A stretch of DNA of 64,000 nt from Haematococcus lacustris (lineage: Eukaryota; Chlorophyta; Chlorophyceae; Chlamydomonadales; Haematococcaceae): the NCBI GenBank assembly GCA_030144725.1, contig JASKMD010000031.1, positions 1,576,712 to 1,640,711 on the forward strand, given 5' to 3'. Each line of letters starts with the position of its first letter. Within the stretch, counting starts at the first letter, position 1. The translations under genes and the position numbers were made by a program. The notes under the pieces were generated by a model. It was not told the origin of the DNA. It was given only the letters and a program-made list of their open reading frames with translations, and did not search any database. Shown here in pieces: positions 32,339-52,388 of the stretch.

Positions 32339-33296
32339 TTACACAACCTTGACCTTGCCACCTGCATCTGCAACCAAGCGCCGGGCCTCCTCAGCATCCT
32401 CCTTGCTAGCTCCCTCCTTAAGCACCTTTGGGAGGGTGGCAGTGAAATCCTTGACCTGCAGGTCAAATCAACATTATACGTCAGAACCCACAACTGATTG
32501 ATTGCCAGCAGCATAGTCACTGATGTCCTGTGAGTAACCAGGAGGCCGTCCTGTGATGAACAATAAGGTTTTGCTGTAAGATGGTAGGCCAGTGCACACC
32601 TGGTTCACGGCGATGTTGGCGATGCTGCGCACGACCTTGTAGATGGCGACCTTCTTATCTGCTGGAATCTCCTCAAGGACAACATCAAATGTCGTCTTCT
32701 CCTCCACCACTGGGGCAGCTGCGGCAGCAGGGCCAGCAGCCATAGCTACGGGAGCAGCGGCAGCAGCGGAGGCATCCACGCCGAAGGTCTTCTCAATCTC
32801 GGACACCTACAGCACAACAGGTCCACGGAAGCCAAGACACCAGTCGGGACAGGGCTCTGCTTGGCACGATGCTGCTCAGCAGCTGATATTACGTCTGTCT
32901 GCCAAGCGCAAAACCGATCCCTGGGCGCACCAGCTCGCTGGCCTCCAAAAGTGTCAGCGTCTTCAACTTGTCAACCTGCGCAAATGACAATGCGACAACA
33001 TACGCATTTGCTTACCAGGGCTTAGCCAAAACCAGAAGCTTATCCGGCTGGTCGCCAAGCTATTGCCGGATTGCAATAGCTGCTGAAGCACAAGCTGTCA
33101 GGCGCGGATGATGCAGTGCAAGCCACATGCACAGGCCGCCGACGGTGGCAGTCCAAGTCACTGCTGCACCTACGATTTCAGACACAGCTGATGCCCTGAC
33201 AGGCGCCACTAGCCTGCGGCTGACTGGTGTGGGCTTGAATGCGCCCTTCCTCAGGCTTGCGCAGCGAGTGGCGGAGGAGCGCAGGGAGAAGGCCAT
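32339..33296 (-). CDS. PRPL12: Chloroplast 50S ribosomal protein L12
   Basis: Exons 33174-33296, 32931-32975, 32600-32806 and 32339-32455 are all phase 0 and give 163 residues. The first 36 or so ([20 protein letters not shown], ending near APVRAS) are a transit peptide. The N-terminal dimerisation helix follows ([15 protein letters not shown]), then the Ala-rich hinge ([17 protein letters not shown]). The globular C-terminal domain reads [20 protein letters not shown] and [17 protein letters not shown], ending GGKVKVV. The protein forms the L7/L12 stalk that recruits translation factors on the plastid ribosome. The stop lies within GTGTAA, which contains TGTAA. Shares a short upstream region with the eEF1A-like gene. 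Confidence 0.95.
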
Positions 33297-33462
33297 CGCA
33301 GAAGCTGTACGGGCGATTAAGGATACAAATCAACAGGGTGAAAGGCCAGGCACAAACGGACATGAACTGCCTGCTAGGCTCACACCTTCATTTGTTTTTT
33401 CTTGCTGCCCGTGCCCGCACCCCGTCGCTGGCTCCGCGGTTGTTCTCGCCGGCTTCCCAGGG
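33297..33462. promoter_or_regulatory. Short divergent promoter region
   Basis: 166 bp separate the L12 start (minus) from the eEF1A-like start (plus). No box is clear. An upstream non-coding exon of either gene is possible. Confidence 0.45.
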
Positions 33463-43281
<9,819 letters not shown>

Positions 43282-44148
43282 CCTCTCACGGCTCCGGCAT
43301 GGCTGCAAAGGCTCCATACCAGCAAGGATGCTTCACAGGATAATTCACCCACAAACCACGTGGAGTACTCCAATCCTTTCAGTTTATGGCTTGCACTCAG
43401 ATCCTTTCCTTTCAGTTATGGCTTGTTGAGGCACCTAAGGCTGGGTGTGCGCTGCAATTTATACATTTAGAAGAGGGCCCAGATTTGCAATGCTCTCCAT
43501 GGTTTGGTTTACACCCGCTGCAACCGTAGGGCTGCTGGTCCGCCTTCCTCCTCGAGGGAATCGGACATCCTGTAAAAGTCAGGAACAATGTCCATCAACT
43601 CCACTGTGCCACCCTCAGCTACTCCTGCCATGGTTCTCACAAGGCTGCATGCTATTTAACGAGTGTGTCTTGTTTTAGCCTTGCTCAGCTTTGACCGGGA
43701 CGGACTTGCTGGATCTGGACGGGATTGCTTGACTTTGGCTGGACTCACGTCGGCACAAAAGGGGTGAGCGACGGTAGGGTGGCCATTTGCCATCCTGTAT
43801 TTGCCATCCTGTCAGCTCTCCATGCACCAGCACGGGCATGGGCACGGACATGGGCACTAATCTACATATGTCCCTTTCCCTGCTGCTGCTGCTGCATCAT
43901 GGTGTTTCCCAACAACTCCTGAACCCTACAGCCCTCATGCTACACCAAAATAAAGCATGAGTTGTTAATAAACCCAACAACCAAACTCAAAGGTCGTAAG
44001 CTGCCTAGCGTGAGAAGCATACAGGTTCAGTGTAGAACGTGTATGGGGCCCTTGGCCGTGCCGGGCAACCGAGGAGGCATGTAGCGGTTTGTGTGGCGCT
44101 ATACTGGCTGGTTGGCCCCGACTGGCTTGCCCCTCGCTGGCTAAGGCG
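43282..44148. other. Intergenic region with likely poly(A) signal
   Basis: Separates two co-directional genes. TGTAA at 43571-43575 is the usual volvocine polyadenylation signal and lies 290 bp past the eEF1A-like stop. The rest presumably holds the promoter of the poly(A) polymerase gene. No TATA box is certain. Confidence 0.5.
43571..43575 (+). terminator. Polyadenylation signal TGTAA
   Basis: Matches the volvocine consensus, at a plausible distance from the stop at 43281. Confidence 0.45.
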
Positions 44149-47100
44149 ATGTATGCCAGCTTGCGGGCAAAAACTGGGTCAAGCGGGCATAGCGTCCAAC
44201 GACTGGGTCCAACGAGTCTGCCTCCTTCTCTCGGCGTTGGCGCCCGATGGCACTGCGTGCAAGCTACATCAGACGATTACCAAGCGGCTGGCGGCAAGCA
44301 GAAAAAGAAGAAGGCCCACACAGCCCACACCGCCCCATCAATATCGTCAGCCAGCCCTGAGATAGTCAGTCAGCCGCCGCAACGACACGGCCATTACTCG
44401 CCTCTGCACTATAATATCCAGGACTTTTGTTCCCGTGTTGTGCCCACCGAGAATGAGCGTTTGTATAAGCAGCAGATCATCGAAGCGTAAGTGCACTTCG
44501 TCAGCAAACGGTGCGGCAAATGGTGCGGCAACAACCTCCTAAATTGCAGACAAGTGCTCGACGGGTTGCCTGCAGAATACGTCAAGTGGCTAAGAAGGCC
44601 CTCCCTGACTACAAGCGCATGGAGGTGCAGGTGCTTATTGGACGGCTGCAGCATAGCCTGTCAGCCAGTGACATGAGCAGCATTTTTCAATAGTAGCCAC
44701 AGTACCTATGGTGATAGATGCCATCAATACGCGCCTCGTGGACAGATTGGGCAATGCACAGTGGGCCAAGTGCAGCGCAGCACATGAGCGCAATCATCGC
44801 TATCAACACGATTGCATGGGTCACTGCACAGGGTGATGTTGGGCCCTCGGTCTGGCAGTGTCCAGCTTTGCAGCACTGACCAGCTCCCTCATCTTCATGT
44901 ATCAGTGACTGTTGTAAACTGAGGTCTTCTCTGCAGCAGGTTAGCCACCACAGTAGTGTGTACAACAAAAGCACAAGGCCCCTGCAAGCTGCTGGTTGCC
45001 TGGCTGGCAGGTGTTTGGCTCCTTTGCCAGCGGACTCAACACCTGGTCGTCAGACGTGGACATGGTGGTCACTGGCATCATGAGACCAGACAAGGCCACA
45101 GGAGGTGTGGTGCTGGCAGGCTCTTGGAGGGACTAGGAGTAATTAGTCAAGCAGGTGCAGCTGAGGAGGACGAGGCCAGATGCTGAGTAGGGGTGGGTCT
45201 GGGTGGCAGGGTGGAGCACCTGGTGCATATCTAGCTACACAGCCCCTGAGAAGAGCGGGTTTGTCAGGATCAGTTGCGCGGACAGTGAGGCATTAAGCGG
45301 TAAGGTCTGGTCAGCGTGGTGTGTCTTTCCTTCCTTCCCTCCCTCACTCTTCTCCCTCTGTCCTTCCCTGCCTCCCCCTGCCTCCCCCCAACCCACTCCA
45401 GCACCTATGGGAACCGGGCTGGACATGCAGGGTATGATGTGGCGGACAGGGGCCGGGTCACGGCCCGCTTGCGGCGCATCGGCGAGGGTCTGCGGCGCTG
45501 CAAGGCGCTGGAGTCCCCGCGCATCACCATCATCCCCAAGGCCCGCATCCCCATCATCAAGGTCAGGCTGTGCTGCGTCCCTGGAAGCAGGAGTGGGAGG
45601 AAGAAGCAGGGGCTGGTGGCAGGGGCTGGCGGCAGGGGCGGGAGCGACCCCATGCACTCAGCGGCACCCCACAGCAGCTGCAGGCTGCTGGGCTAGGTTA
45701 TTGCAGCAGGGCACATCCCAATGGCTGCCCTAGCCCACAACCTCCAGTGCACTCCTTGCTCTGCTGGAGGAGCCAGCTTCAGATGTGACAGCGGCGCAGG
45801 TGCTGCGCGGTGCATCAGGTGGATGACGGTCCAGGTCACACTGCGTGACCTTAGGCTTACACCCCGGCCTGTGCAAGCAGCAGTCGACCTGCTCCTGGGC
45901 AGGCCGCCCACCAGGTCAGACCCTGCCTGCTTGCCTGGCCACCTGCCCTGGCCTGACCACAGGTGCGCGTGCGCTCCGTGGATGTGGACATCAGCCTGAG
46001 TGATGACACCGGCGTGAAGGCAGCGCACTACCTGGCCCAGCAGGTGGGGCACAGCCTCTGTGCCTGGGCGGGCAGCTCAGGGTGGGCTGGTGTAGGGGCA
46101 GGCGGAGCCAGTGGGCGGATCAGGATGGGGCAGGCTTTGGCCGGCCAGGATGGGTTCAGGGCTGGGGCTGCTGAACATGTGTGGGAGCAGGAGTTTTATT
46201 TCCCTTCCCTGCAACAGGGCGGTGGCAGTGGGTGTAGTGGCAAATTAGAAACGCATCCCTCAACTGTCGGGGCGTGCTCCCCTCCCCGCCCTGTCCCTGC
46301 ACCTCACCATTTGCTCCTGTTGTGGTGGGCCCTGTCAGCAGGACTGTGTCCATACCAGGGGCTTAGGGTGCCTAGGGTGGAGTCTTAGTGTTAGGGCTAG
46401 GGGCCGGGGGTGGAGTTAGGGTTAGGTAAGTGCAACCCTACCCCCAGGTGTTCAGGGTAGAGTTGATTGGGCTGAGCTCCTAGGGTGGCTGTCCCTGTCC
46501 CACCCCCTCTCTACACCCCTTTCCCCCATCCTGGCGCCCATTCTGGGTGCTTCCGCAGGCCCGGGCCTACCCTCCTATGAAGCCGCTGGTGCTGGTACTC
46601 AAGTCCTACCTGGTCAGCTGCGGCCTGAACGATGTGGCGCAAGGTGGCCTGTCCTCTTACAGCCTCTGCAACATGGTCATTGCGCACCTCCAGGAGGAGC
46701 TGAAGGTCAGCAGCAGCACCAGCAGCACCAGGCAGGGCGACAGCAGGGCAGCAGAGGCAGCAATGAGGCAGTAGGGGGGCAGCAGGGGGGCAGCAGGGCT
46801 AGCAAGGGCAGCGGGGGCAGCAGGGGGTGCATGAGGGGTTGGGGGTGCGTGAGGGGTAGGGGGTGCGTGAGGGGTAGGAAGGGGGCGGCAAGGCCAGTGG
46901 CCCCTGGGTATCACGCAGCCTGCCACCCTACCACCTGCCTTCCCCCTACCCATTAAACAGCTCCTTTTGCTCAGGTAGTGTCATCATCGTCACATGACAA
47001 GTGACAGTCAGCGTCGCTCCAGCAGACCGACTCGTGAACAGCCATAACTAGCAGTCATGGTGCAACGTGGTGTGGCATGGTGTGATGTGGTGTGGTGTCA

Positions 47101-49414
47101 TGTGGTGTGATGTGGTGTGATGTGGTGTGGTGCAGAGCGGGCGAGACATCTTTGACCTGGGGGAAACCTTGTATGCCTTCATGCTGCGTTACGGGGAAGA
47201 GTTTGACTACGGCAATGATGCAGTCAGCGTGGGCCTGGGCGGTATTGTGGCAAAAAAGGTGAGGGCTGGTGAGGGTGAGCAGTGCAGCGAGTGTGTGTGA
47301 TAGGGTGGGGAGCACACTCAAAGGGCCTGGCCAGCAGTGGGTAGGCTGCTCAGGATCCGCTGGCAGGGAGGGGGAGATGGAAGAGGATGACCTGCACCCT
47401 GGCTGTCTGTCAGCTGTGATTATGGGACGAAGTGGCAAGTGCATGTCACAATTAGGTGCGCTAGAGGCAGACCTGACCAACACATCTGAACAAACATCAT
47501 TCCCAGCACAGGAAGACGTCAATCCCCTCTTGCTCTGTAGCAGGAGCTTCAGTGCACTTGTCCAGGATGGAGGGGCTGGCTGCAGCACACGGCCACCGTC
47601 GTTGCACTGCGTGTTTGGCAGTGTGGCACATGACCCCCCGCCACCCCACCCCCCGCCACCCCACCCCCCGTCACCCCACCCCCCGTCACCCCACCCCACC
47701 CCACCCCACCCCACCCCACCCCATCCCATCCCATCCCACCCCACCCCACCCCACCCTACCCCACCCCACCCCACCCCACCAGGTGCTGGGCCACTCCCTG
47801 GAGGGCGCGCGCCTGGCCGTCAACTCCCCCAACTACGACCAGAGCGTGGCCTGGTATGAGCGGCTGTGCGTGGACTGCCCCCTCACAGGCAAGCTGGGCC
47901 ACAGGCTGGCTGGGACAGGGCCTGAAGGACAGTGAAGCAGTAAAGCAGTGATACAGAGGGGCAGTGAGCTGATGGGACAGGGCATGAAGGGATGAGGCAG
48001 AAGCAGGGCTGTTGTCAGGGAGGGATATCAGGGGCTGGATCACAGGGTGGAGCATGGCAGCTCACAGGGTGGCAGCTCACAGGGTGGAGCATGGCAAGCT
48101 GCAGTGCATGTGTGTGCCTCTCAGCAGGCCTCTGACTAGAGTTGAACAACTTGAGAAGCTGAGGCTGGGAGGGAAACAAAAGGGTGACAATAGGGGTTGT
48201 GATGGAGCAGCCGTGACCTCACTAAGCAGCTCCTCACTAAGCAGCTCCCTCCCTCAACCCTGTGTGTGCTGCTCCGGCTGCCTGCTCTGAGTGCAGGCCG
48301 GGATGTCAGCAGCGGCACCTACCGCATCGATTCAGTGAGGGAGGCATGGCAGCGGGGCAGTCGCAAGCTGGAGGCGCTGGCACGGGGGCGGCCCATCACT
48401 GACGACTCCATCAACTACCTCACGGTGTGCCAGGGGGGTGGAGGCTGGGGTGGGTGGGTGAGAGGGAGGGAGGGGCGGAGGGGTATCTAGCTCTGACGCA
48501 GTTACGAGTGGCTGTGCCCTAGAAAGCCCTACCACTTGCTCCTGTGCCTGCCCCTTCCTTGCTCCCCTCCTCGCCTCCCTGTAACAAAACAACACAGGTA
48601 ATACTTGTGAATTCTGATTATCCTGTATATCTGTTGCACCTATCCAGGTATATACACTTTGTTGCACTCCCCCTCCCTCCCTCCCCTCCTTGATTTCCCG
48701 CCCCCACATTCCCTCTTGTGCCCCTGATGTCGCACAATCACACCTGCAGGCCCTGTTTGATGTGAACCGCGTGGTGAAGCGGAGGGGCAGCGGCAGTGGC
48801 CCTGCATACCAGGACAAGTTCATCGCAGTGGTGGGCCAGGGTTCGGGCAACAACACACGCAAGCCAGCTGTGGGCCAGTCAGCAGGTGCGGCCCACATCT
48901 TGCAAGGTATCAGTAGCGACAGGCCCCATCAGGCGGCCCCCCCAGTTTCACCAGGTGAAGTCGGTCTGAAGGGCGTGGGTGTGGCAGGGAGCACAGCGGT
49001 GAGGTCACAGATGTGTCGGTGCTTTGTCGTGCAGGTGCCTCCTTGGACGAGCTGGCTGAGGAGGAGCTTGGGGAGGATGGGTCAGCCATGGAGGGGCTGG
49101 ATGACGACATCTTTGGGTCCCATGACTTGGGGTTGCAAGGGCTTGGACCTCAGTATGACCAGCTTGAATGTCACGCGTTGGGCAGCCCGGGGCGGCCATC
49201 TCACACTGCGTGGGATGGCGACGGCCATGTGACGGTTGGTGACTTCGTACCAGCTGGGGGCCGCGGCAAAGCCGGAGTCCGCAGCGGCAAAGCGAAGAAA
49301 GGCAAGCAAGGGTCGCGAGACACGGATGACGAGGAGGTCAGCGACACTGAGGAGGATGACAGGCCCAAGAAAGGCCGGGTGGCCGTGCGAGGGGCCAAGT
49401 CTAGCTGGCAGTGA
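44149..49414 (+). CDS. Trf4/PAPD5-type non-canonical poly(A) polymerase
   Basis: Exons 44149-44486, 44576-44630, 45011-45104, 45431-45561, 45963-46043, 46559-46705, 47136-47258, 47783-47888, 48297-48424, 48750-48885 and 49035-49414 join in phase to give 572 residues. Before the catalytic core comes LHYNIQDFCSRVVPTENERL. The nucleotidyltransferase site follows (VFGSFASGLNTWSSDVDMVV, Asp about 146 and 148) with its third acid in SVDVDISL. The central domain reads MKPLVLVLKSYLVSCGLNDV and GGLSSYSLCNMVIAHLQEEL, then FDLGETLYAFMLRYGEEFDY. The tail is acidic, then basic (KAKKGKQ, RPKKGR). Trf4 proteins add short A tails to nuclear RNAs for exosome decay. The intron after 47888 begins GC, a GC-AG intron. 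The first Met (44149) is a choice; another upstream exon is possible. Confidence 0.9.
47051..47134 (+). repeat. TGGTGTGATG repeat
   Basis: Imperfect GT-rich decamers directly before the acceptor of exon 47136-47258. Confidence 0.85.
47636..47781 (+). repeat. C-rich CCCCAC/CCCGCCA minisatellite
   Basis: About 145 bp of C-runs directly before the acceptor of exon 47783-47888. The minus strand could form G-quadruplexes. Confidence 0.9.
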
Positions 49415-49779
49415 GAAAGCTGCACGGTGCATGTCAGACAGAACTCTCGCCGGCACCACAGCGGCTTCGAAGTCGACGCCGCGCTGCTTGGTGCTTATGT
49501 CATACACGTTGCGGTGGGCGTGTTCGCATGTGAATGCCACCACCATGGTCAACCGGCCGGGAGGTCGTTTTTATCGAGTGCGGGCTGCCAATGAGGTAGG
49601 GTTGCTGTTGGTTAGTCTGGGTTGGGCGGCGCTCTAACTGCTGTGGCACAGGGTGTGGGCGAAAGAACATGCAGGACGCGTGTGATAACCAAGCTTAGCA
49701 TAGGAGCTAAACGTCTTGCCATTTCATCCTAACACGCCTCAACTTATCCTCATGCTTCATGTCGCTTGTTTCACCAGAT
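49415..49779. other. 3' flank of the poly(A) polymerase gene
   Basis: No further gene is seen. No TGTAA was found on the plus strand here, so the poly(A) site is unplaced. Confidence 0.45.
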
Positions 49780-50102
49780 AAACAAAACTCATTCAACATG
49801 GAACAACATGTTTGACTGTGGGTAGTCTCACTCAGCTACTCCAATCATGTTAAAGCATCCTCGGTCGCACCCTTGATGACTGCAAACCCCACACCGGTGG
49901 CACTTTCCCAACAGACCACTGGGCTTCCCATTAAAACTTGATCATCTTGACAGCTTGAAGCATGAAAGGTTAACAGCTTGCTCAAACTACTAGGCTCTAT
50001 GCATTGTTGCGAGCCCGGCCATCAATACCGGTACTCTGCAGCCCGGTGCAACCTCTGCCTGACCTTGGGCAGTCGGTCATTGACCCGCTTGTAGCCCTGT
50101 TG
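49780..50102 (-). mobile_element. Fanzor family 1, 3' part of a copy split by the Gypsy element
   Basis: Matches the 3' flank and C-terminal tail of copies A and B (compare 10335-10665). The match breaks at TGTTG (50098-50102) and resumes at the second TGTTG (62100-62104), so the rest of this copy lies at 62105-62870. Confidence 0.75.
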
Positions 50103-50310
50103 TGTAGCGTGCAAGACACCACGCCGACAACCAATAACTACCTTCGTTCCCACAGCGTGACACGGCCAGGGTTTAGAACGTTTCCCCCGAGGAGTCGAAC
50201 CTGTGAAGCAGGTGTGCGCGAAGGCCCACCTGCCCCTTTCGCCCACCATGTCACACTGCAGTACAGAAGTACTGGGAGGCGAGCTAGGCTTCGAGGAGCC
50301 GTTCGCTACA
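50103..50310 (-). repeat. LTR 1 (3' LTR of unit 1)
   Basis: 208 bp. Differs from LTR 3 at about one base (CCAATAAC against CCGATAAC). Confidence 0.93.
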
Positions 50311-50382
50311 TTCCTCCCCCTCCAAAGAGGAAACGTTCCGCCCTTGTGAGAACACAAGGACTCGCAACACTAATTAGTGATG

Positions 50383-51395
50383 CTAGGACAAACCATGCAC
50401 TGCATTATATGCAGTCAACACTTCAAGGCAGTTCACAAGGTTATTCCTTGGCTCCCATGTGTTGTAAGAGTCATCATAACCCTGCCACTTGACTAAGTAG
50501 CCTCGTGCTTTACCAGCACGCACGCCACGATGGGCAAGTAACTTCTCCACCTCATACAGAGGCGCCTCATCCAACCACTCCACAGGAGGAGGCAAGTGAG
50601 GATGCTCACTGGTGTAGGGTCTCAGAAGAGACACATGGAACACAGGGTGCATGCGTGCCATGGCTTGTGGCAGGTCTAGGCGAACAGCAACAGGACCTAC
50701 ATGCTCTAGCACCTTGAAAGGTCCTATGAACCTAGGCAGCAGCTTCTTAGCCTTACCTGGCTTCATCCTGAGGTTCTTAGTGCTAAGAAGCACCAACTGA
50801 CCAGTGTGGTACTCCACTTCCTTGCGTCCCTTGTTGGCCATATAGGCCTGCCGCTGCTGAGCCAGTTCCATGAAGTGGCGAGCCTGCTTGACATTGCTCT
50901 GCCACCACTCAGACAGTCTCCTGGCAGTGGGACAGTACACCTCGCCAGGCAGCTCCAGCAAGGTAGGTGTTAGAGGTGACTGGCCAATATTGACCAGGAA
51001 GGGTGTGGACTGGATGGACTCCTGCCAACTATTGTTGACAGCAAACTCAGCCAGAGATAGGAAGCAGGGCCAGTCAGACTGAGCAGGTGAGATATAATGA
51101 CGAAGCATTTCCTCTAGGGTACGATTGTACCTCTCAGTCTGACCATCAGACTGTGGATGATAGGCACTAGACTTACATTCCTTTACACCAAGAATGGTCA
51201 TAATTGACGCCCTGAAATGATTAGTAAAATGGGAGCCCCTATCAGAGATGATTTCTCGGGGTACTCCATGGTGTTTAAACACATTGTCAATGAAGAGACG
51301 GGCAAAGCTCTCAGCATTCATAGACTCACGGCAAGGCACAAAGTGCACCATTTTAGATAGCCTGTCTACAAACACGGCAATGGCATCAAAGCTTA
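50383..51395 (-). CDS. Unit 1 integrase core C-terminal part and chromodomain
   Basis: Starts in the frame that reads FDAIAVFVDRLSKMVHFVP. The second Asp and the Glu of the DDE triad are in IISDRGSHFTNHF and DGQTERYNRTLEEML. A GPF-like region (LPRFIGPFKVLEHVG) follows. The end is a chromodomain (VEKLLAHRG, GYLVKWQGYDDSYNTWEP), typical of chromoviruses that target marked chromatin. It is offset by one frame from the upstream integrase part, which holds the first catalytic Asp. It ends at 50383. Confidence 0.9.
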
Positions 51396-51404
51396 GTAAT
51401 TAGC

Positions 51405-51896
51405 TTAGTGATTAGGAGGTAGCTTAGTAATTAGGTCCATTGAAACATACTCCCATCTATCATAGGGTATGGCCAGAGGCGTGAGCATGCCTCCAGGTTT
51501 GGTATTAACAGATTTGTTACGCTGGCAAGCATCACAGTTGGCCACATAATGGCGTACCTCAGACCTCATACGGGGCCACCAGAACATCCTGGAGATACGC
51601 TCCAACGTCTTAGTGATGCCCACATGACCTGCAAACTGCGCATCATGCATGTCCACCAATATCCTGGTTTTGAGCTCTGGGCAGTTAGGGACCACTATCT
51701 GGTTCCTTTCTCTGGTGCGATACAGCCCATGCTGATCCTGATCATATTGATCCACCATGCTGGCAAAAGCCTGTTCTGCTGCATACGCTGCCAGCAGCTG
51801 CTCTGTCATATTGACAGCATGTAGAGGGTGCAACGGCACAGGGGGTGGGGGCAAGGGCTGCTCCAACACCAGCTGTGGCTGTGGCTCCTGCTGCGG
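51405..51896 (-). CDS. Unit 1 integrase N-terminal part
   Basis: A proline-rich linker, then the HHCC zinc domain (HDAQFAGHVG, CDACQRNK), then VSMDLITKLPPNH with the first DDE Asp. It ends at a TAA where a tandem CTAAGCT-containing repeat (51390-51440) disrupts the frame. It begins after an in-frame TAG at 51897-51899. Confidence 0.85.
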   Translation of the reverse strand, partial: PQQEPQPQLVLEQPLPPPPVPLHPLHAVNMTEQLLAAYAAEQAFASMVDQYDQDQHGLYRTRERNQIVVPNCPELKTRILVDMHDAQFAGHVGITKTLERISRMFWWPRMRSEVRHYVANCDACQRNKSVNTKPGGMLTPLAIPYDRWEYVSMDLITKLPPNH

Positions 51897-52388
51897 CTAC
51901 TGCTCAGCTGGCTGCTGCTGCTGCACAGTAGCTTCCCTGACCATTACATGATTTGTGACAGGAGCATCAGGTATGCGTGACAGGGGGTCAACAGGGTTAG
52001 TATCACCAGGTAGGTACTCTATGGTATAATTATACCTTGATAAGAACTCTAACCATCTGGTTTGGCGTCTTGATAAGACTTTCTGTGTTTTAAGAGTCAC
52101 CAAGGGCTTGTGGTCCGTATACAGAGTGAAGGGAACACCCTCCAGGTAGCAACGCCACTCTTTACACGCAGTAATGATAGCAAGTAATTCCTGCTCTCCA
52201 GTGGTATAATTATTTTCTGCTGGAGTCAGCTTTTTGCTTAAATAAGCCAAAGGGTAACCCTCTTGCATGAGCACAGCTCCAACGCCTTGCAAAGAGGCAT
52301 CACAATATACCTGGAAAGGTTTAGTGATATCAGGTATTTTAAGTAGAGGTACTTTAGATATTGCATGCTTGAGAGCATCAAAAGCCTG
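51897..52388 (-). CDS. Unit 1 RNase H
   Basis: Follows the reverse transcriptase in the same frame after TAA at 52389-52391. Reads QAFDALKHAISK, FQVYCDASLQGVGAVLMQ, YTTGEQELLAIITACKEWR and LYTDHKPLVTL, the DEDD-type RNase H of Ty3/Gypsy. Ends at TAG in a glutamine-rich stretch (PAEQ-stop-PQQE). Confidence 0.85.
   Translation of the reverse strand, partial: QAFDALKHAISKVPLLKIPDITKPFQVYCDASLQGVGAVLMQEGYPLAYLSKKLTPAENNYTTGEQELLAIITACKEWRCYLEGVPFTLYTDHKPLVTLKTQKVLSRRQTRWLEFLSRYNYTIEYLPGDTNPVDPLSRIPDAPVTNHVMVREATVQQQQPAEQ

Noticed and set aside
49082..49552. 156-residue minus-strand frame
   Set aside because: Lies opposite the last exon of the poly(A) polymerase gene, which has phase and motif support.
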